From NCBI GenBank assembly GCA_030549335.1, contig CM060183.1:33292768-33356767 (forward strand): a DNA stretch of 64,000 bases, given 5' to 3'. Shown one piece after another: positions 13,513-25,736 of the stretch; position 1 is the first letter of the stretch, and each line of letters opens with the position of its first letter. The notes under the pieces were generated by a model. The model saw nothing but the letters and a program-made list of their open reading frames with translations, had not been told where the DNA came from and made no database searches. The position numbers and the translations under genes were made by a program. The DNA is from Pontederia crassipes. Its lineage: Eukaryota; Streptophyta; Magnoliopsida; Commelinales; Pontederiaceae.

Positions 13513-15744
13513 TCATCGTCCCTCAACGAGGAGGTCGGACCCCGAGAGCGACGTCGAGCAGGACATGGACAAACGGAGCTCCTCGAACGTAAGGTGCCGG
13601 CGCTCGCCCTTTTCCTCTCGCCGGAGCGCCACCACGTGATTCCACACCGCCTTATCAGTCCCGGCTGTCGGGGACGCCGTCAGCCTCGCGTCCAAGGACT
13701 GCGCCGCCTTTGCGCTCTCCCCGCGCAGCCCGCCGTCGTCACCTTCATTCGCCTCGTTGTCCATCTCTAGCATCCGTACCACCTGCCGCATCGTCGGCCG
13801 CAGGGCCGGAACATCGCTCGTGCACAGCAGCCCGACCGCCGCCGCCCGCTCCGCCTCCGACTCGTTGAACCCCTCCGTCCCCCTCGCTCTCATGTCTACC
13901 GCTGCCTCCGGGACTCCGGCGTCCACTGTATCCCGCGCCCACGCCACCAGAGGCATGCGTCCATCGCCCGCCGCCCGGCCGCTCACCACCTCCAGCGCCA
14001 GAACCCCGAACGCATACACGTCAGAGGCTGTCGTCGGCCGGCCTGTCAGGACTACCTCCGGCGCGAGGTATCCGGCTGAACCCACCACCCTCGTGGTGGC
14101 AAGCGCCCGGCCGCGGGGGTGAGACCGTGCTAGACCAAAGTCCCCCAGCCGTCCGGTCATCTCGCCGTCGAGCAGCACGTTGCTGGCCTTGATGTCCCGA
14201 TGGAGCACCACGGCCTCACCCCATCCCTCGTGGAGATACAACACTGCCGCGGCCACGTCCTTGAGGATCCTCACCCTCGTTGCCCAATCCAACGGCTCCG
14301 ACGTGGCGAAGACCCTCCGGTCCAAGCTCCCGTTCTCCATGTAGTCGTAGACGATGATCATGGAGACGCCGGAGCCGTCCCGCCGACGGGTGCGACACCA
14401 GCCACGGAGGCCGACGAGGTTCCGGTGTTTCAGACGGCCGAGGCTCGAGACCTCCGCGACAAAGTGCTTTGCCTCGTCCTCTTTGTTGGACTGTGAAAAG
14501 CGCTTTACGGCGACCTTGACACCACCGACGAGGACGCCCTTGTAGACGCTCCCGTTGCCGCCGCGCGCAATAAGGTTGCTCTCAGAGAATCCATCTGTGG
14601 CGTTGAGTAGCTCCTGATAGCTGATCCGGTGCGGCCAGTATTCCTTCTCCCACTCCTCCATCGTCTCCTCGCATCCGTCGGCCTCTTCGTCCTGTTGCCG
14701 CTTCCTTCTCCGGTGGAACACGACCAATAACACCGCCGCTACAGTAGAGAACAGAATGACCACACCGACCATGGAGATAATGATGGCAACGAGGCGCCTT
14801 CTCGATTTCGAACCAGATTGGGGTGGCGGAATGAAATTGGGGAGATTCGATGTGATGAGGCCGTCGGCGGCAGAGGAATTGGAGTTGCTAAAGCTCCAGG
14901 CGAGAATGCGGTGGCGCTCCACCAGCCGGCCGGTGGAGGCGCAGAACCCGACGTACATCTCATCGAGAAAGAGGTCGGAAAGGTTGATTTCGATGGATAT
15001 AAGCGGGCGGCGAGGCTTACGAGTGCCCGCCGGGGCCATCGTGACGTTGAGGCGGCCGCCGGAGTAGTCGACCCAAGCTTGATAATTGGAGCCATCGTTG
15101 AGCGTCAGATCAACAAAAGTGACGTTGCTCCCATTGTCGTCCTTCCAGTATCCGGCAGGCTGTGCGGCGGTGGAGGTGAGGGAGTCGAAATCCACGCCGA
15201 CGTGATTGTCATCGATGTCTTGGAACTCCTCGTTCTGGAAGACGTCGAACTCGACCGCGAACACGCGCGAGGAGCGGTCGCCGTCAGTGGTTCGATTGAA
15301 GAGGCCGAGGTGCTGCGAGGACACGGCGCCGAGGGTGCCGGCGGCCGGGGCGAACAGGAACGCCAGACCATGGCCAGGGAGGACGCCTGGCACGGGAGCA
15401 ATGGAGAAGAGGAAGGAGGCGTAGAAGGCGAGCACTGAACCGGAGTCAGAAGACGAGTTCGTCGACTTGGTGGGAATCGGGGAAGGGAGGAGGGCGCGGC
15501 CGAGAGTGAACGCGGACGGCGCCGAGAGAGAGAGGTATTTCCGTCCTAGCTCGGCGGCGGAGGTTGCGTTGGGCGGCGCCTCGAGCGTTGCGTTGGCGTA
15601 GAGGGAGAGGTCGGAGGAGGCGAAGCCGTTGAAGAGGAGATCCACGGCGGACGTTGGAGTGAAGAGAGACAGGAGGACGGAGAGCAGCGAGAGGAAGGCG
15701 ATCGGCGTCGATGGCGATCGCTGCTGCTGCGGCGGCGGCGACAT
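13513..15744 (-). CDS. L-type lectin-domain receptor-like kinase, LecRK-VII type
   Basis: An intronless 743-residue plasma-membrane receptor kinase. The start at 15744 was chosen because MSPPPQQQRS leads straight into a hydrophobic signal peptide (cleavage near Ala33); an upstream in-frame Met at 15945 would bury that signal. The legume-lectin domain (about 34-295) keeps the metal-site pattern VEFD (164-167) and DDNH (178-181). A membrane helix (about 318-343) is followed by a basic stop-transfer stretch. The cytoplasmic kinase domain has EYWPHRISYQEL, VAVK (Lys414), HRD (515-517), DFG (535-537) and APE (561-563). The juxtamembrane EKEYWPHRI and SLGRLKHRNLVGLRGWC resemble Arabidopsis LecRK-VII.1. 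The first glycine of the P-loop is Ala393 (IARGGNGSV). All catalytic residues are present, so it should be an active Ser/Thr kinase. The ligand is unknown; the family acts in immunity and development. Confidence 0.95.
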   Translation of the reverse strand: MSPPPQQQRSPSTPIAFLSLLSVLLSLFTPTSAVDLLFNGFASSDLSLYANATLEAPPNATSAAELGRKYLSLSAPSAFTLGRALLPSPIPTKSTNSSSDSGSVLAFYASFLFSIAPVPGVLPGHGLAFLFAPAAGTLGAVSSQHLGLFNRTTDGDRSSRVFAVEFDVFQNEEFQDIDDNHVGVDFDSLTSTAAQPAGYWKDDNGSNVTFVDLTLNDGSNYQAWVDYSGGRLNVTMAPAGTRKPRRPLISIEINLSDLFLDEMYVGFCASTGRLVERHRILAWSFSNSNSSAADGLITSNLPNFIPPPQSGSKSRRRLVAIIISMVGVVILFSTVAAVLLVVFHRRRKRQQDEEADGCEETMEEWEKEYWPHRISYQELLNATDGFSESNLIARGGNGSVYKGVLVGGVKVAVKRFSQSNKEDEAKHFVAEVSSLGRLKHRNLVGLRGWCRTRRRDGSGVSMIIVYDYMENGSLDRRVFATSEPLDWATRVRILKDVAAAVLYLHEGWGEAVVLHRDIKASNVLLDGEMTGRLGDFGLARSHPRGRALATTRVVGSAGYLAPEVVLTGRPTTASDVYAFGVLALEVVSGRAAGDGRMPLVAWARDTVDAGVPEAAVDMRARGTEGFNESEAERAAAVGLLCTSDVPALRPTMRQVVRMLEMDNEANEGDDGGLRGESAKAAQSLDARLTASPTAGTDKAVWNHVVALRREEKGERRHLTFEELRLSMSCSTSLSGSDLLVEGR

Positions 15745-18200
15745 CGGCAGAGTGCATGCACGCACTGAGGTCAAAGCCTTTGTCTGGAATGTCGATCTAA
15801 CTCGTAGATTTTGGACGCGTGTTGAGATACATATGAAAGGTTGGTGAGTGGATGGTTCCACATTTCGCTGCCGATTTATCGAATTATTATAACGGGGTGT
15901 TCTTTTATGTGCGCCGCCGGTTTCCTTACCGGTGTCCGCCCTCACCGGCTTCTGACCAGATACCGCTGCTACAATAATTAACGTAACAGTGGTTTGCGTT
16001 TCACTCTTGAAAATTAAGCTTTGATACCAACCAAAGGTTGAGTGGGATTAAGGCTTCCAGTTGGAGTTTAAATTTGAGTACATGTAAATGTGAATAAGAA
16101 TTATTGAGAGTCTCAGGTATGAGATACGAACGATTTAATCAGATTAGTTAGATTTAATGATAGGTCGACTTTCAAATCATTGGCATATCTTCTTGTACAA
16201 GACTGATTAAAAAAAGTTTTGATATGCTCAGTAAGAATTAGAGTGAAGTGATAAACAATTTCTTCTCGCTTAAGTAATACTTCAAGTTCGAATTTTGCAA
16301 AAAAATTTTATTAGGAATATGCGACGTGGGACGAATTTATCGAATTAGTTGAGATCTTAATTTATAGATAATACGTTCGCAAATTTATCAACACCACTTT
16401 CCAAACATCGAGAACTATGTAAAAAAGATGTGACACGAAAAAAAAATGATTGACATATCCTTTCTATATTCCATCAAGATAACTTTTCATTGATAACTTT
16501 TTTATCTGTCAATTTTAGAAACAAAATTCTCCGAAAAGAACATACATGTGACATGAATTATGCATTTTTTTCTACTTTTGAACTTTCTTCTTTTGTGAAA
16601 ATTACTTTAGCATTCAATCCTATCGTTTATAAGTATAAGCTTGGTCACATCATGATCTCACTCTAGAATAACTTTTTTTCCCTGATTCAAACATAATAAA
16701 TAACATGAATTCCTTGTTTCTTTGGCATTTGATAACTAGATAACAAAAACAGTGATATAGTTCATAAATAGATTACAAATTCTCAAACAGAAATAATTCT
16801 TTGGTTGGTGGCGTTTAAGTCGCCAAATTCATGATGATATATAGAACTCTAAGATGTAATTGAAAGTTGAGGGATATTTTGGAAGTTTCATCATATTTTT
16901 TTCTTTTTTTCATGCAAAGCCAAGCCATCTTAGATCATCAACTTGTAGGGCAAGCCATGAATTGTCAGTTGTGTCGACTTTCTTGGGTCCATGTAGAGCG
17001 ATGGGAAATTGACCATTCTTTTCATTTGTAAAAATTATCTGCTACAGCTGCATTTGACTTGACCATCTTCTCCCTTTTTATATAATTTTCTGATATAAAT
17101 GATATATATCTATGAAGAACTGTCAAATCAGTATTTAAAGGGTCAATCGTCGGCACAATTTTTCAAACACTCACTAAAAAGACTATCTAAAAAAAATATA
17201 CACCAAAATTTTCCGACAAACAAAATTAGGGGACAAATCTTGAACAAAAAGGATCGACTTTTTTAATAACCAAATACTTAAAAATGTATTTCTCTTTATC
17301 TACTAGTTAATTTGGAGTTGAAAGAAATTGAATAGAATGGAGAAGAATGTTCCTTCATTTTTTTTAAATATCATTCAAACGACCTTTTTTTTTCTTCCCC
17401 TTCTCTTTTTTATCTTCCTATGTCCTCAATCCAAACAGAACTTGTTTAAGATGAAAACACTAAAATAAATCATTTTTTTAAGGACGGATGACACTTTGGA
17501 TCGAAGTTAAAGCATTAATCAGTTAACTATATCAGTGAACCAATCAAATTAAACAATCAGTTAACACATTTGTAAATTATCAAATAATGTTGTATTAAAT
17601 TATCTGGACTCACCATATTATCCTATTCATTTGTTACAGGTAATGAGTAATCTGCATTGCTCAGGCAATCCACATTATCACATGTGTTGTAATCTTTTAA
17701 ATTTTACTTTTCGTATTTGTTCTTTATAATTTTATTTAAATAAATTTTAAAATACATTGAATAAATTATAATAATAATTAAATAAATTATAAAATTAACC
17801 AAATAAATATTATAATTATTATGACTATATTATTATCATATTTTAAAAATATATTAATTATTTTATAAATTTTAATTTTATGAGTGAAAACATATATTTG
17901 TGATTTAAGTTTATGAAGTTAAAAATAATTTATATATCAAGACATAATTCTTTTGATTAGGGGTATATTAATAAAAATGATATATTAACTCATAAATCTA
18001 TATTTTCTTATAAATAACTAATCTATATTGTCGGATAAATTACTTATGCATACTAAACAAGATAATGTACATTGCTGGCAATTTAATAAATGGCAATCTT
18101 TATGAGAGACAATTTACATTGCTATGTAATGTTGAATGACAATGCAGTGAACACATTTTTACTAATATAAGAAAATATATTAGTAATATATGGATTAGAA
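15745..18200. other. 5' flank of the lectin kinase and AT-rich intergenic DNA
   Basis: A TATA-like TTATAATA (minus strand, near 15886-15893) could serve the kinase. The rest is AT-rich with no supportable gene. A tRNA-B-box-like AGTTCGAATTTTG near 16290 hints at another old SINE, but no flanking duplication was found. Confidence 0.4.
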
Positions 18201-18589
18201 TAAATCCCAGCCCTAGACCAAGCTTGAGACGTACCGATCAAATTGGAATAAAAAAATTGAAAATTCTCTATTATCCCGATTTGTACATAAAAAATAAGAA
18301 ATTAACATTATTATATAAATATGATAATTATCAATTTAATTATACATATAATAATATAACATAATGTATATTTAAGATATATATAAAATAAAATATAAAA
18401 ACTTAACTAAAGTAAACATAATTATAAAATTTTAAAACAATTTAATATTAATATATTATATTTAATTGGATTGAGATGGGATATAAATTTTTATAATTCG
18501 AACTTGGTCTCGATCGGATCTCAAGAAATGAGACCGAATTACTCAAGTCGGAAAAAAATCCAATAAATTCGAGTGGATGCAGGCCCCTA
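18201..18589. mobile_element. Diverged relative of the hAT MITE at 41.8 kb
   Basis: The AT-rich core (about 18300-18480) follows the core of the element at 41820-42343 almost block by block (AATATGATAAT, ATAATGTATATTTAA, TTAATATTAATATA). It is followed by a shared TCTCAARGAAATGAGACC motif. The right end reads TGCAGGCCCCTA, compared with TGCTCATCCCTA in the other copy. The left terminus is too eroded to place. Confidence 0.5.
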
Positions 18590-19037
18590 CGATAGATAGG
18601 CTGATGGGGAGATTTGAAATATCCATCTTTGATGTGAGATGCCCAATTTATGTCTACGTTTACATTTGATTTGTGAGTCTCCTGTCCTTGTTCGTGCGTG
18701 CATAAAGACGCTTTGGAAAAAAGAGTTATATCTGTGAAGAAATCGCCCCTCAGGAGATAGAGACATGATCACCATTCATTTTAGGATAAATTATACGAAT
18801 AATTTTTTAACTTTGAGTCGATTTTCAGTTGGTCCTCCAACTTCAAATTATAATCAGAACGTCCTCCATCTTTTATTTTCTTGCACGCTTAGTCTTCTTG
18901 ACCGATGATCACAGGTTCCTCGGTTGCCTTGCTGACGTGGCCGACTTTCTCTCTTATCCACGTCAGCTTAAAAATTTTAAAAAATAATAATAAACTATGA
19001 AACTGTCCATGTCATTAAAAAATAAAAAAATGAATTG

Positions 19038-19195
19038 GAGAGAGAGAGGGGGGGGCGATCGCCCCCCTCCGATCCAGCTCGCCGGCTGATCCGACCAACC
19101 GACGAGCTGGATCGGAGGGGGGCGGTCCCTCTCTCTCCAGCACGGCGAGAGAGAGGGAGAGGTCCGACCCGATCACCGAATCGGGTCGGATCATC
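19038..19195. repeat. Two GC-rich hairpins in AT-rich DNA
   Basis: The first hairpin pairs about 19038-19083 with 19102-19138 (both arms contain CCCCCCTCCGATCCAGCTCG or its complement; loop about 18 bases). The second pairs TCCGACCCGAT with ATCGGGTCGGA around 19163-19192. Both sit in an isolated GC-rich island (about 19030-19530) that is open on both strands but encodes nothing recognisable. It may be the interior of a transposon starting near 18785. Confidence 0.65.
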
Positions 19196-19895
19196 GGGTT
19201 CACGAATAGACCCGACTCGATGAACATCCCTACAAAGGACGGAAGGAGACAATGAGCGGCGAGTGGAAGGCGGAGGATGGTGGCAAACAGACGATAGAGG
19301 GTGGAGGGCTCACAGGTCGTAGAGGGCGACGGACCAGGTGGAGGCAGTGATCGATCTGCGAGGCGGAGATCGATTCGATCTGGAACTTGCGACCTGCGAC
19401 AATGGCTGGAGATAGGAGGCGTCGTCGGTGAAGTCTCACGTAGAGACGAGGGAAGGAGAGGGACGAGCAACGACCCGGACATGTCGTTGAGCTGCTGAGG
19501 GGAGGAGATGCACGCGCAATCCAGATCGTTCATTTCAGATTATATATATATATAAATATATGTGTGTGTATATGTGTATTTGTTTAAAAATGGTATTGAT
19601 TCTAGATGTATCAATATCTTTTAAAGAGATTATTTTTAGGAAGATTAGGGTTTTAAAGAATAAAATAATATTTATATATTTATATATAAAAATTGAGAGA
19701 TTTATAGAGTTAATAAAAGAGTTTGGTATGAAATAGAAGTAAAGTTTGGAAAGGGAAAGAAAAATATAAATAAACTTTTGGATTTAAATTAGGATAATAA
19801 CACATCTCAATGCATTATAAATAGGAAAAACTGTTAAACTTTGATCTAAAACTTTTTCTAATACTCACACTTTTAAATTACCTTCAAAAATTGAT

Positions 19896-20389
19896 AAATT
19901 TATAGGGTTATTTCAATAAAACATCATAAATTATTACGATTTTTTTGTATCTAATCTCAAACTACGAACTTTTTATCTCTAAACCATCACGACTTTTTCA
20001 CTTTAATCATTCCATCCACTTCATTTACATTTTCTATTATATTTACTTTTTTCATTTATGAAAAGACTAAATTATCCTTCGTCAAATAATACATTATATA
20101 ATAAATATAAAAAAATATTCGATTGCCAACGAAGAAGCGAAGGTATTAATATTCGACTATCTGAACATTTTTTTCTTTTTATGTTTATTATTTGTTGTAT
20201 TATGTGATGATAGGTAATTTAGTTTTTTCATAAATAGAAAAAATAAATGTAACAGAAATGAACGGAATGATTAAAGTGAAAAAGTCATGATAATTTAGGA
20301 ATACAAAAAGATAAATTCATATTTTAATATTAGATACGGAAAATTATGATAGTTTGAGAGATGATTATGAAAATAACTAAAATTTATAT
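19896..20389. mobile_element. Long-TIR MITE (MULE-like) with 9-bp target-site duplication
   Basis: The element 19905-20380 (476 bp) is flanked by AAATTTATA on both sides (19896-19904 and 20381-20389). About 110 bases at the left end are the imperfect inverse of the right end, including CGACTTTTTCACTTTAATCA against its complement. There is no coding capacity. A 9-bp duplication and long inverted ends fit a non-autonomous Mutator-like element. A second, eroded copy lies at 5.8-6.15 kb. Confidence 0.72.
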
Positions 20390-23300
20390 GATATACCGTG
20401 ATGACGAGTGAGTTAGGAGATTAAATTCTCTAATTTAGGAGTTAGGTGGATAAGTCCTCTAATTTATCATTGTCTTCTAAATAGCACTCAACTCAAATGA
20501 TTTTCCCAATAGAATCCTTCATACCTCTCTTATGCTTGCACCAAATGACGTGGGGCCCTCTTCTAGTCTTCTTCAACATTGACATATGTAGATCGGATTT
20601 TTACTAGTTGGAAGAGTTGATGTGGAACCCAAAATTGACGATTTCACATGACCTTAATGCCACTCAATCTTTGTGGCACTCCTCTTTACTTATTATATTT
20701 CCTCTTTTTTATAATATAAAAATGATAAAATGAAAAGTCTCTTTTTCAATAATTATAAGATAAATAATATGATATGTTTTTACTATTTATTATTGAGAAA
20801 TGTCTCTTTCTTTATTATTTTATAACCTATTTTTTACTGTTTATTCATGAAACAATTTATTTGATGTGTGAATCGTGATGAACATACTTTAATTTTTTAC
20901 TGGTGATAAATAAATATTTTATTTGAATTATTTTAACTAAATTTGCCATGTTTATTTGCTTTCATTATTTTTCGTGTAAACATAAATTCACTCTTGATAA
21001 ATAATCTATATTTCAACAATCAACTATACCAATAAAAGTAGTCTAAGATTATTTGGTTATTGAAAAAATCCTTGGAGATAGAAAAATAATTATAGAATAC
21101 AAGATAAGTTAGATTAATTAATATTAAAAAATAAAACTCATGGTATATTTCTCTTTATCAAAGAAAGTAAAATATGTTTATGAGTCAAATAAAATATTTA
21201 TAGAAGAAATAATTAAAAATATAAAAAGATGATATTCATGGAATTGGCTGTATTTATTTTTTATAGTTATTTAAAAGAAGACCCTTTATCATTTCTTTTT
21301 CTATTATAGAAAATAGAGGGTAGAATAGATAAAGAGACGTGATATTAAAAATTTAGGAGTGACGTTAATGACACCTTTAATTTTTTACACATCAGAAATA
21401 AATAGAAATTGAATTACAATGAAGAAACACATAAAACGAGGGCAACAACATCTGACCCTAGTTCATCGAGGTATGATTCGAATTTTTTAGATTTAACCCA
21501 AATTGGGGGGTAATCTAGTCCGAAGTCTAAGAAACTTGACCAAGGTTCTACATGGCACGATTCAGGTTTTGTGGGCCCTGATGATTGATTTGAAGATAGA
21601 GGTTGCTCGATACAGGTTCTATTTAATCCGATTCAAAATTTGCAAAAAAAAATTAATTGAAGGACAATTGACATAATTTTGCGTTCTGAAATCATTGATG
21701 CTACTAGTCTCAAATGTAATCCTTAACTAGTGTTACTTCCAAATCTTGAGTCGCTTTTGTCAAATGGTCAATGTGACGGAAACTTGAAGTTCTTCATTTT
21801 GAAGAATTACAAGTCCTGTTTTGAGCGAGAACTTTTATTTTTTTTACTTTCCATTTTTATTATTTTTCAATTAGTAAAGTCTTATTAATTATCATTTAAT
21901 GGTAATATTATTATTTATTTTTATATTATATTAAATAACAAATCAATTATAATATTTTTATTTATTAATATATTATCATTCTGCTTATAAAATAAATTAT
22001 TTAAATTAATATATTTTTTCATAAATTATAATATTAATAGCATATAAAAAAATTAATCAAAATTAATATTAATATACTACGACATAAGTTATTTTTTAAT
22101 AAATTTTAAATTAGTAATTATGTATAATATTTTTATATGCTAGTAATTATTATTTTAACTAAATAAATACATAATATTTTAATTTACTATAATTTTATGC
22201 CTCATAAAATAATAAATTATATATTTAGTTCTCACTTTTTATTAAAATTTATCTATCAAATCAGCTTTTTAAATCTCCATTATTACATTTTTCATTGAAA
22301 CATCAAACCTAAATCTTTTCATCTAATCGATTAGTTCTCGGAAAATAAGCGAGAACTTAAAGTTTTCATCTGAACACAGAGTCATCACTTAAGTCGAAGT
22401 TTATCCATGCTGCTCCAGTTCGAATATTGAACTAGTCAAATGTTAATATCACTGTATATCGATGGATCTCGACCTAAATATTTTGAGGTTGGGATTTTAA
22501 AAGGAACTCAACTCAACTTTTCTTTTGATCCAACCCAAATTTTACAAAAGATTTGTATTTGGGCTTTCACAAATAAGGCCTGAATTTCATGTAGGCTGGG
22601 TTTCTGAATTTGTGTGACATATTTTTCAAATTATAATTGTTAAAATTATTATTTTTGACTTTATGATTAATTGATTCATATTGTTGGATTGATTTAATTC
22701 ATAACATGAATTATATATTTTGCTCATGTTATCTTTGCACATGTGGTATTATCATGAATTAGGATTGTTATATTTATTCATTAATGTACTTATGAATTTA
22801 TGTTTGAATGGATTATATTATTTCTAATTGATACGACATTATGTGCCATGAAGAATGGGATCATACACAGATAGATGGCATAAGGTAAATAAAATAAAAA
22901 ATGCATTTCACTATAATTTCCCATTGTCTTTAAGTCAATGTCATGAAATCATAGTTGATTTAAAGGAGTGGATCGTATAATTGAAGGCAAAATAATAAAT
23001 TTATCGATCCTAAAGTTCATGTAATGATGTGCACCCAAAAGATAATGATAAACATGTTCATAATATGATATATCACTAATAAGTAAGAGGTCTTTCAAAT
23101 TATGATATTTCTATTTGATAAGAATGATCTTGTTTAGTTAGGAGTGAAAGGAGGGAAGGACAATAGAGGAAAATTCATTCCTCTTTTTAATTGAGTTTAA
23201 GACGAAGGAGAATGAAAAAAGAATCTCTTTCTTTATCTTTCAACATTCAACTTTTTCACCTTCAAAATGCATATGTCGATAACATATTTGTGCACAAAAA

Positions 23301-25736
23301 ATACTTCATAACTTTTATTTTCTTGAATTGCTTGATCCAAATAAGATGAATACTTCACCTACATTCTTTTTCTTTCCTTTCTCATAGTTTCGCTTTCCCT
23401 TAATAATATTGAACCAAAACATAAGAGAGAAGAAGTTAAATAAGATGAAGGAAAATAATGAGAAGAAAATGAAGATGAATAATAATTATTAGATTAATAT
23501 AATTAAAGAAAAGAGAAGAGAATGAAGGTTAAATAATAATTTTATTTAGAGAACTTTATATTTTTATGTGTATATCTATACATTTATTTTATATAATTAA
23601 ATATACAAATATGCATTAAATATGAGTCCATTACATTCCAACTTCTTCAAATACATAAGAAAATCAATTCACCTCTTAATTAATTTATTCATAATTCATA
23701 TTCTCAACGTTGATTGAAAAAAGTTTAACAAAAGATGATAATTAATTTTGAGCCCACCGCCTAAGTGATCACCCAGCAAAGGAACCACCAGAAGTAAAAT
23801 GCATGATTATATGCCATAGTAAACATATTTAAGGGATGAAAACACCACATTAAAGTAAAATATATAATTATATGTCATAGTAAAAATATTTAAGAATCAT
23901 ATTTATTATTAATCCTAAAATTTTGCTTAATGTAATTTATTAGTGAATCACAATCTCAAACGAATAAAGTTTAAATGGTTAATTTTTTAAACCTTCCCTG
24001 AACTATAGCGATTTTTAAACTATGTCGTGATTTCTACTTTAGCCAATTCGTATAGTTTTGTTAAGTTTCCATTTTTCCATTTATTATATTTATTAAAATA
24101 CTATACTAGTAAGTTTTTATATCATATATAATTAATTTTTGATGATACAAATCCAAAAAGATTTAGAGTTATATTTTAAATACTGAAAAGTACTAAATAA
24201 GAATGAGTTGCTTCACGCACTGAACTTTCGATTAATATTTGTTTATGTTCCTACAATATTTACAATTAAGAGGTGAATATAAATCTTATAGATAATTATC
24301 TTATTTTGTTAGAAAATTAAGAATCACCTTATTTTGACAATCACATAAAAAGTTATATTTTAAATAAGTGAAACTCGAAAAGTTCAATTTGAAGTTGATA
24401 TTTGTATGTTGTAAATTTGCACTTAATATTTGAGTATTTTATCATGAGATTTGAATCAAAAGCTGAATATAAAAATTATAGATAATATTGTTAGCTTTTC
24501 ATAAAATTAAATATCATTTGGATAATCGTATGAAAAGTTAGGTATAAAAGAGTAAAGATCTAAAAAAATAATTTAAAATGGACAATTTTATGCACTGAAT
24601 TTTAATTTAATATTTGACTATGATCCCATTGGATAAAAATTTTAGATAATTTTTGTTAGATTTCTAACAAATAGAAAATCACCTCATTTTAATAACTGTA
24701 TAAAAAGTTATGTTCAAAATAGTGCAAGATAGTTGAACAGTCTCAAGTGAGCTGGTCGACCGATCATGTTAAATCGATCAATCGATCATTATGAGAAACA
24801 TGAAAATTGACCATTTTTAAAGATCGCTCAACAGAAAAGTTTGATCGGTGCACACTATAATGCTTGGCCCAAAGAGTGGGAAACAAACCCCAACAACTCA
24901 ATGGAATTAAGAAGATTATAAAAAGATGATCTAAATGTACAGTAATGATCCAAACTTCCAATAAAAAAATGAGAAGAATATTTTGTGAAGTTCATTTGAG
25001 CTCCAAGTTATAAATATTTCATTTCTTTAGTTCAAAATTATAAAAGATTGATTGTGGAGTATTATGGTGATAATATAATAGTTGTTTGGCTCTTGAGTGA
25101 AAAAAATTGTACATTACTTCTTGAACGAAGAAAATACATATAAAAAATCCGAATAAGAGAGGTGTGCCTTACAGAAAAGACAAGAGTTGTAAAAGATTTA
25201 TTCTTTATCTCGTTTAAAATTAAGTAATAATGCTAGTGAAATTTTCAATAGTCTCGAGGTCGAAAAGTCGGAAACGACCGAATTTCAATCAATAAACAAT
25301 CGTACATCTAGTGTTTGTCCTTCTCTCTCACTCTTTTCGTACTCTATTATGAATGTTATTTGATTGTTATTGTTTTAATTAAAATTTAACAAATCAATTT
25401 TAAATTTCAAGACTATTTTCGTAAAATACTTTTGATTTAATACCGGGTTCGCCCTCATTCTTGTCTTTGTCATCCTACATATTTCATATCTTTTTTTAAT
25501 ATTTAAAAGTTTAAAAAGTTGTCTGATGTATGGCTCCCTTTTCCCTGCTTCTGCAACAGCAGCAACATCTTCATCTCTCTCCTCTCTCCTCTACTTGTTC
25601 TCCTCTCTTCTTCTCTCTCCCTCACACACGAGTAGTGCTAGTAGTTCTACTTGTTCTTTTCTCTTCTTCGTCAGGTTTGGACTCCCCCATTTGAGTTCCG
25701 CAAACGCTGTGACGTGGTTGTTCCGATAACGCATCA
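20390..25736. other. AT-rich intergenic DNA upstream of the SPA-like pseudogene
   Basis: No gene can be supported. Low-complexity AT-rich DNA, a purine-rich patch at 23.1-23.5 kb resembling one at 44.5-44.9 kb, and a CT-rich stretch (25540-25680) that is probably the former 5' UTR of the SPA-like gene. Confidence 0.55.

Noticed and set aside
14200-15440. Several long open frames on the plus strand (e.g. 14818-15438) opposite the lectin kinase
   Set aside because: They are antisense shadows produced by the high GC content of a clear kinase gene; no family match and no promoter context.
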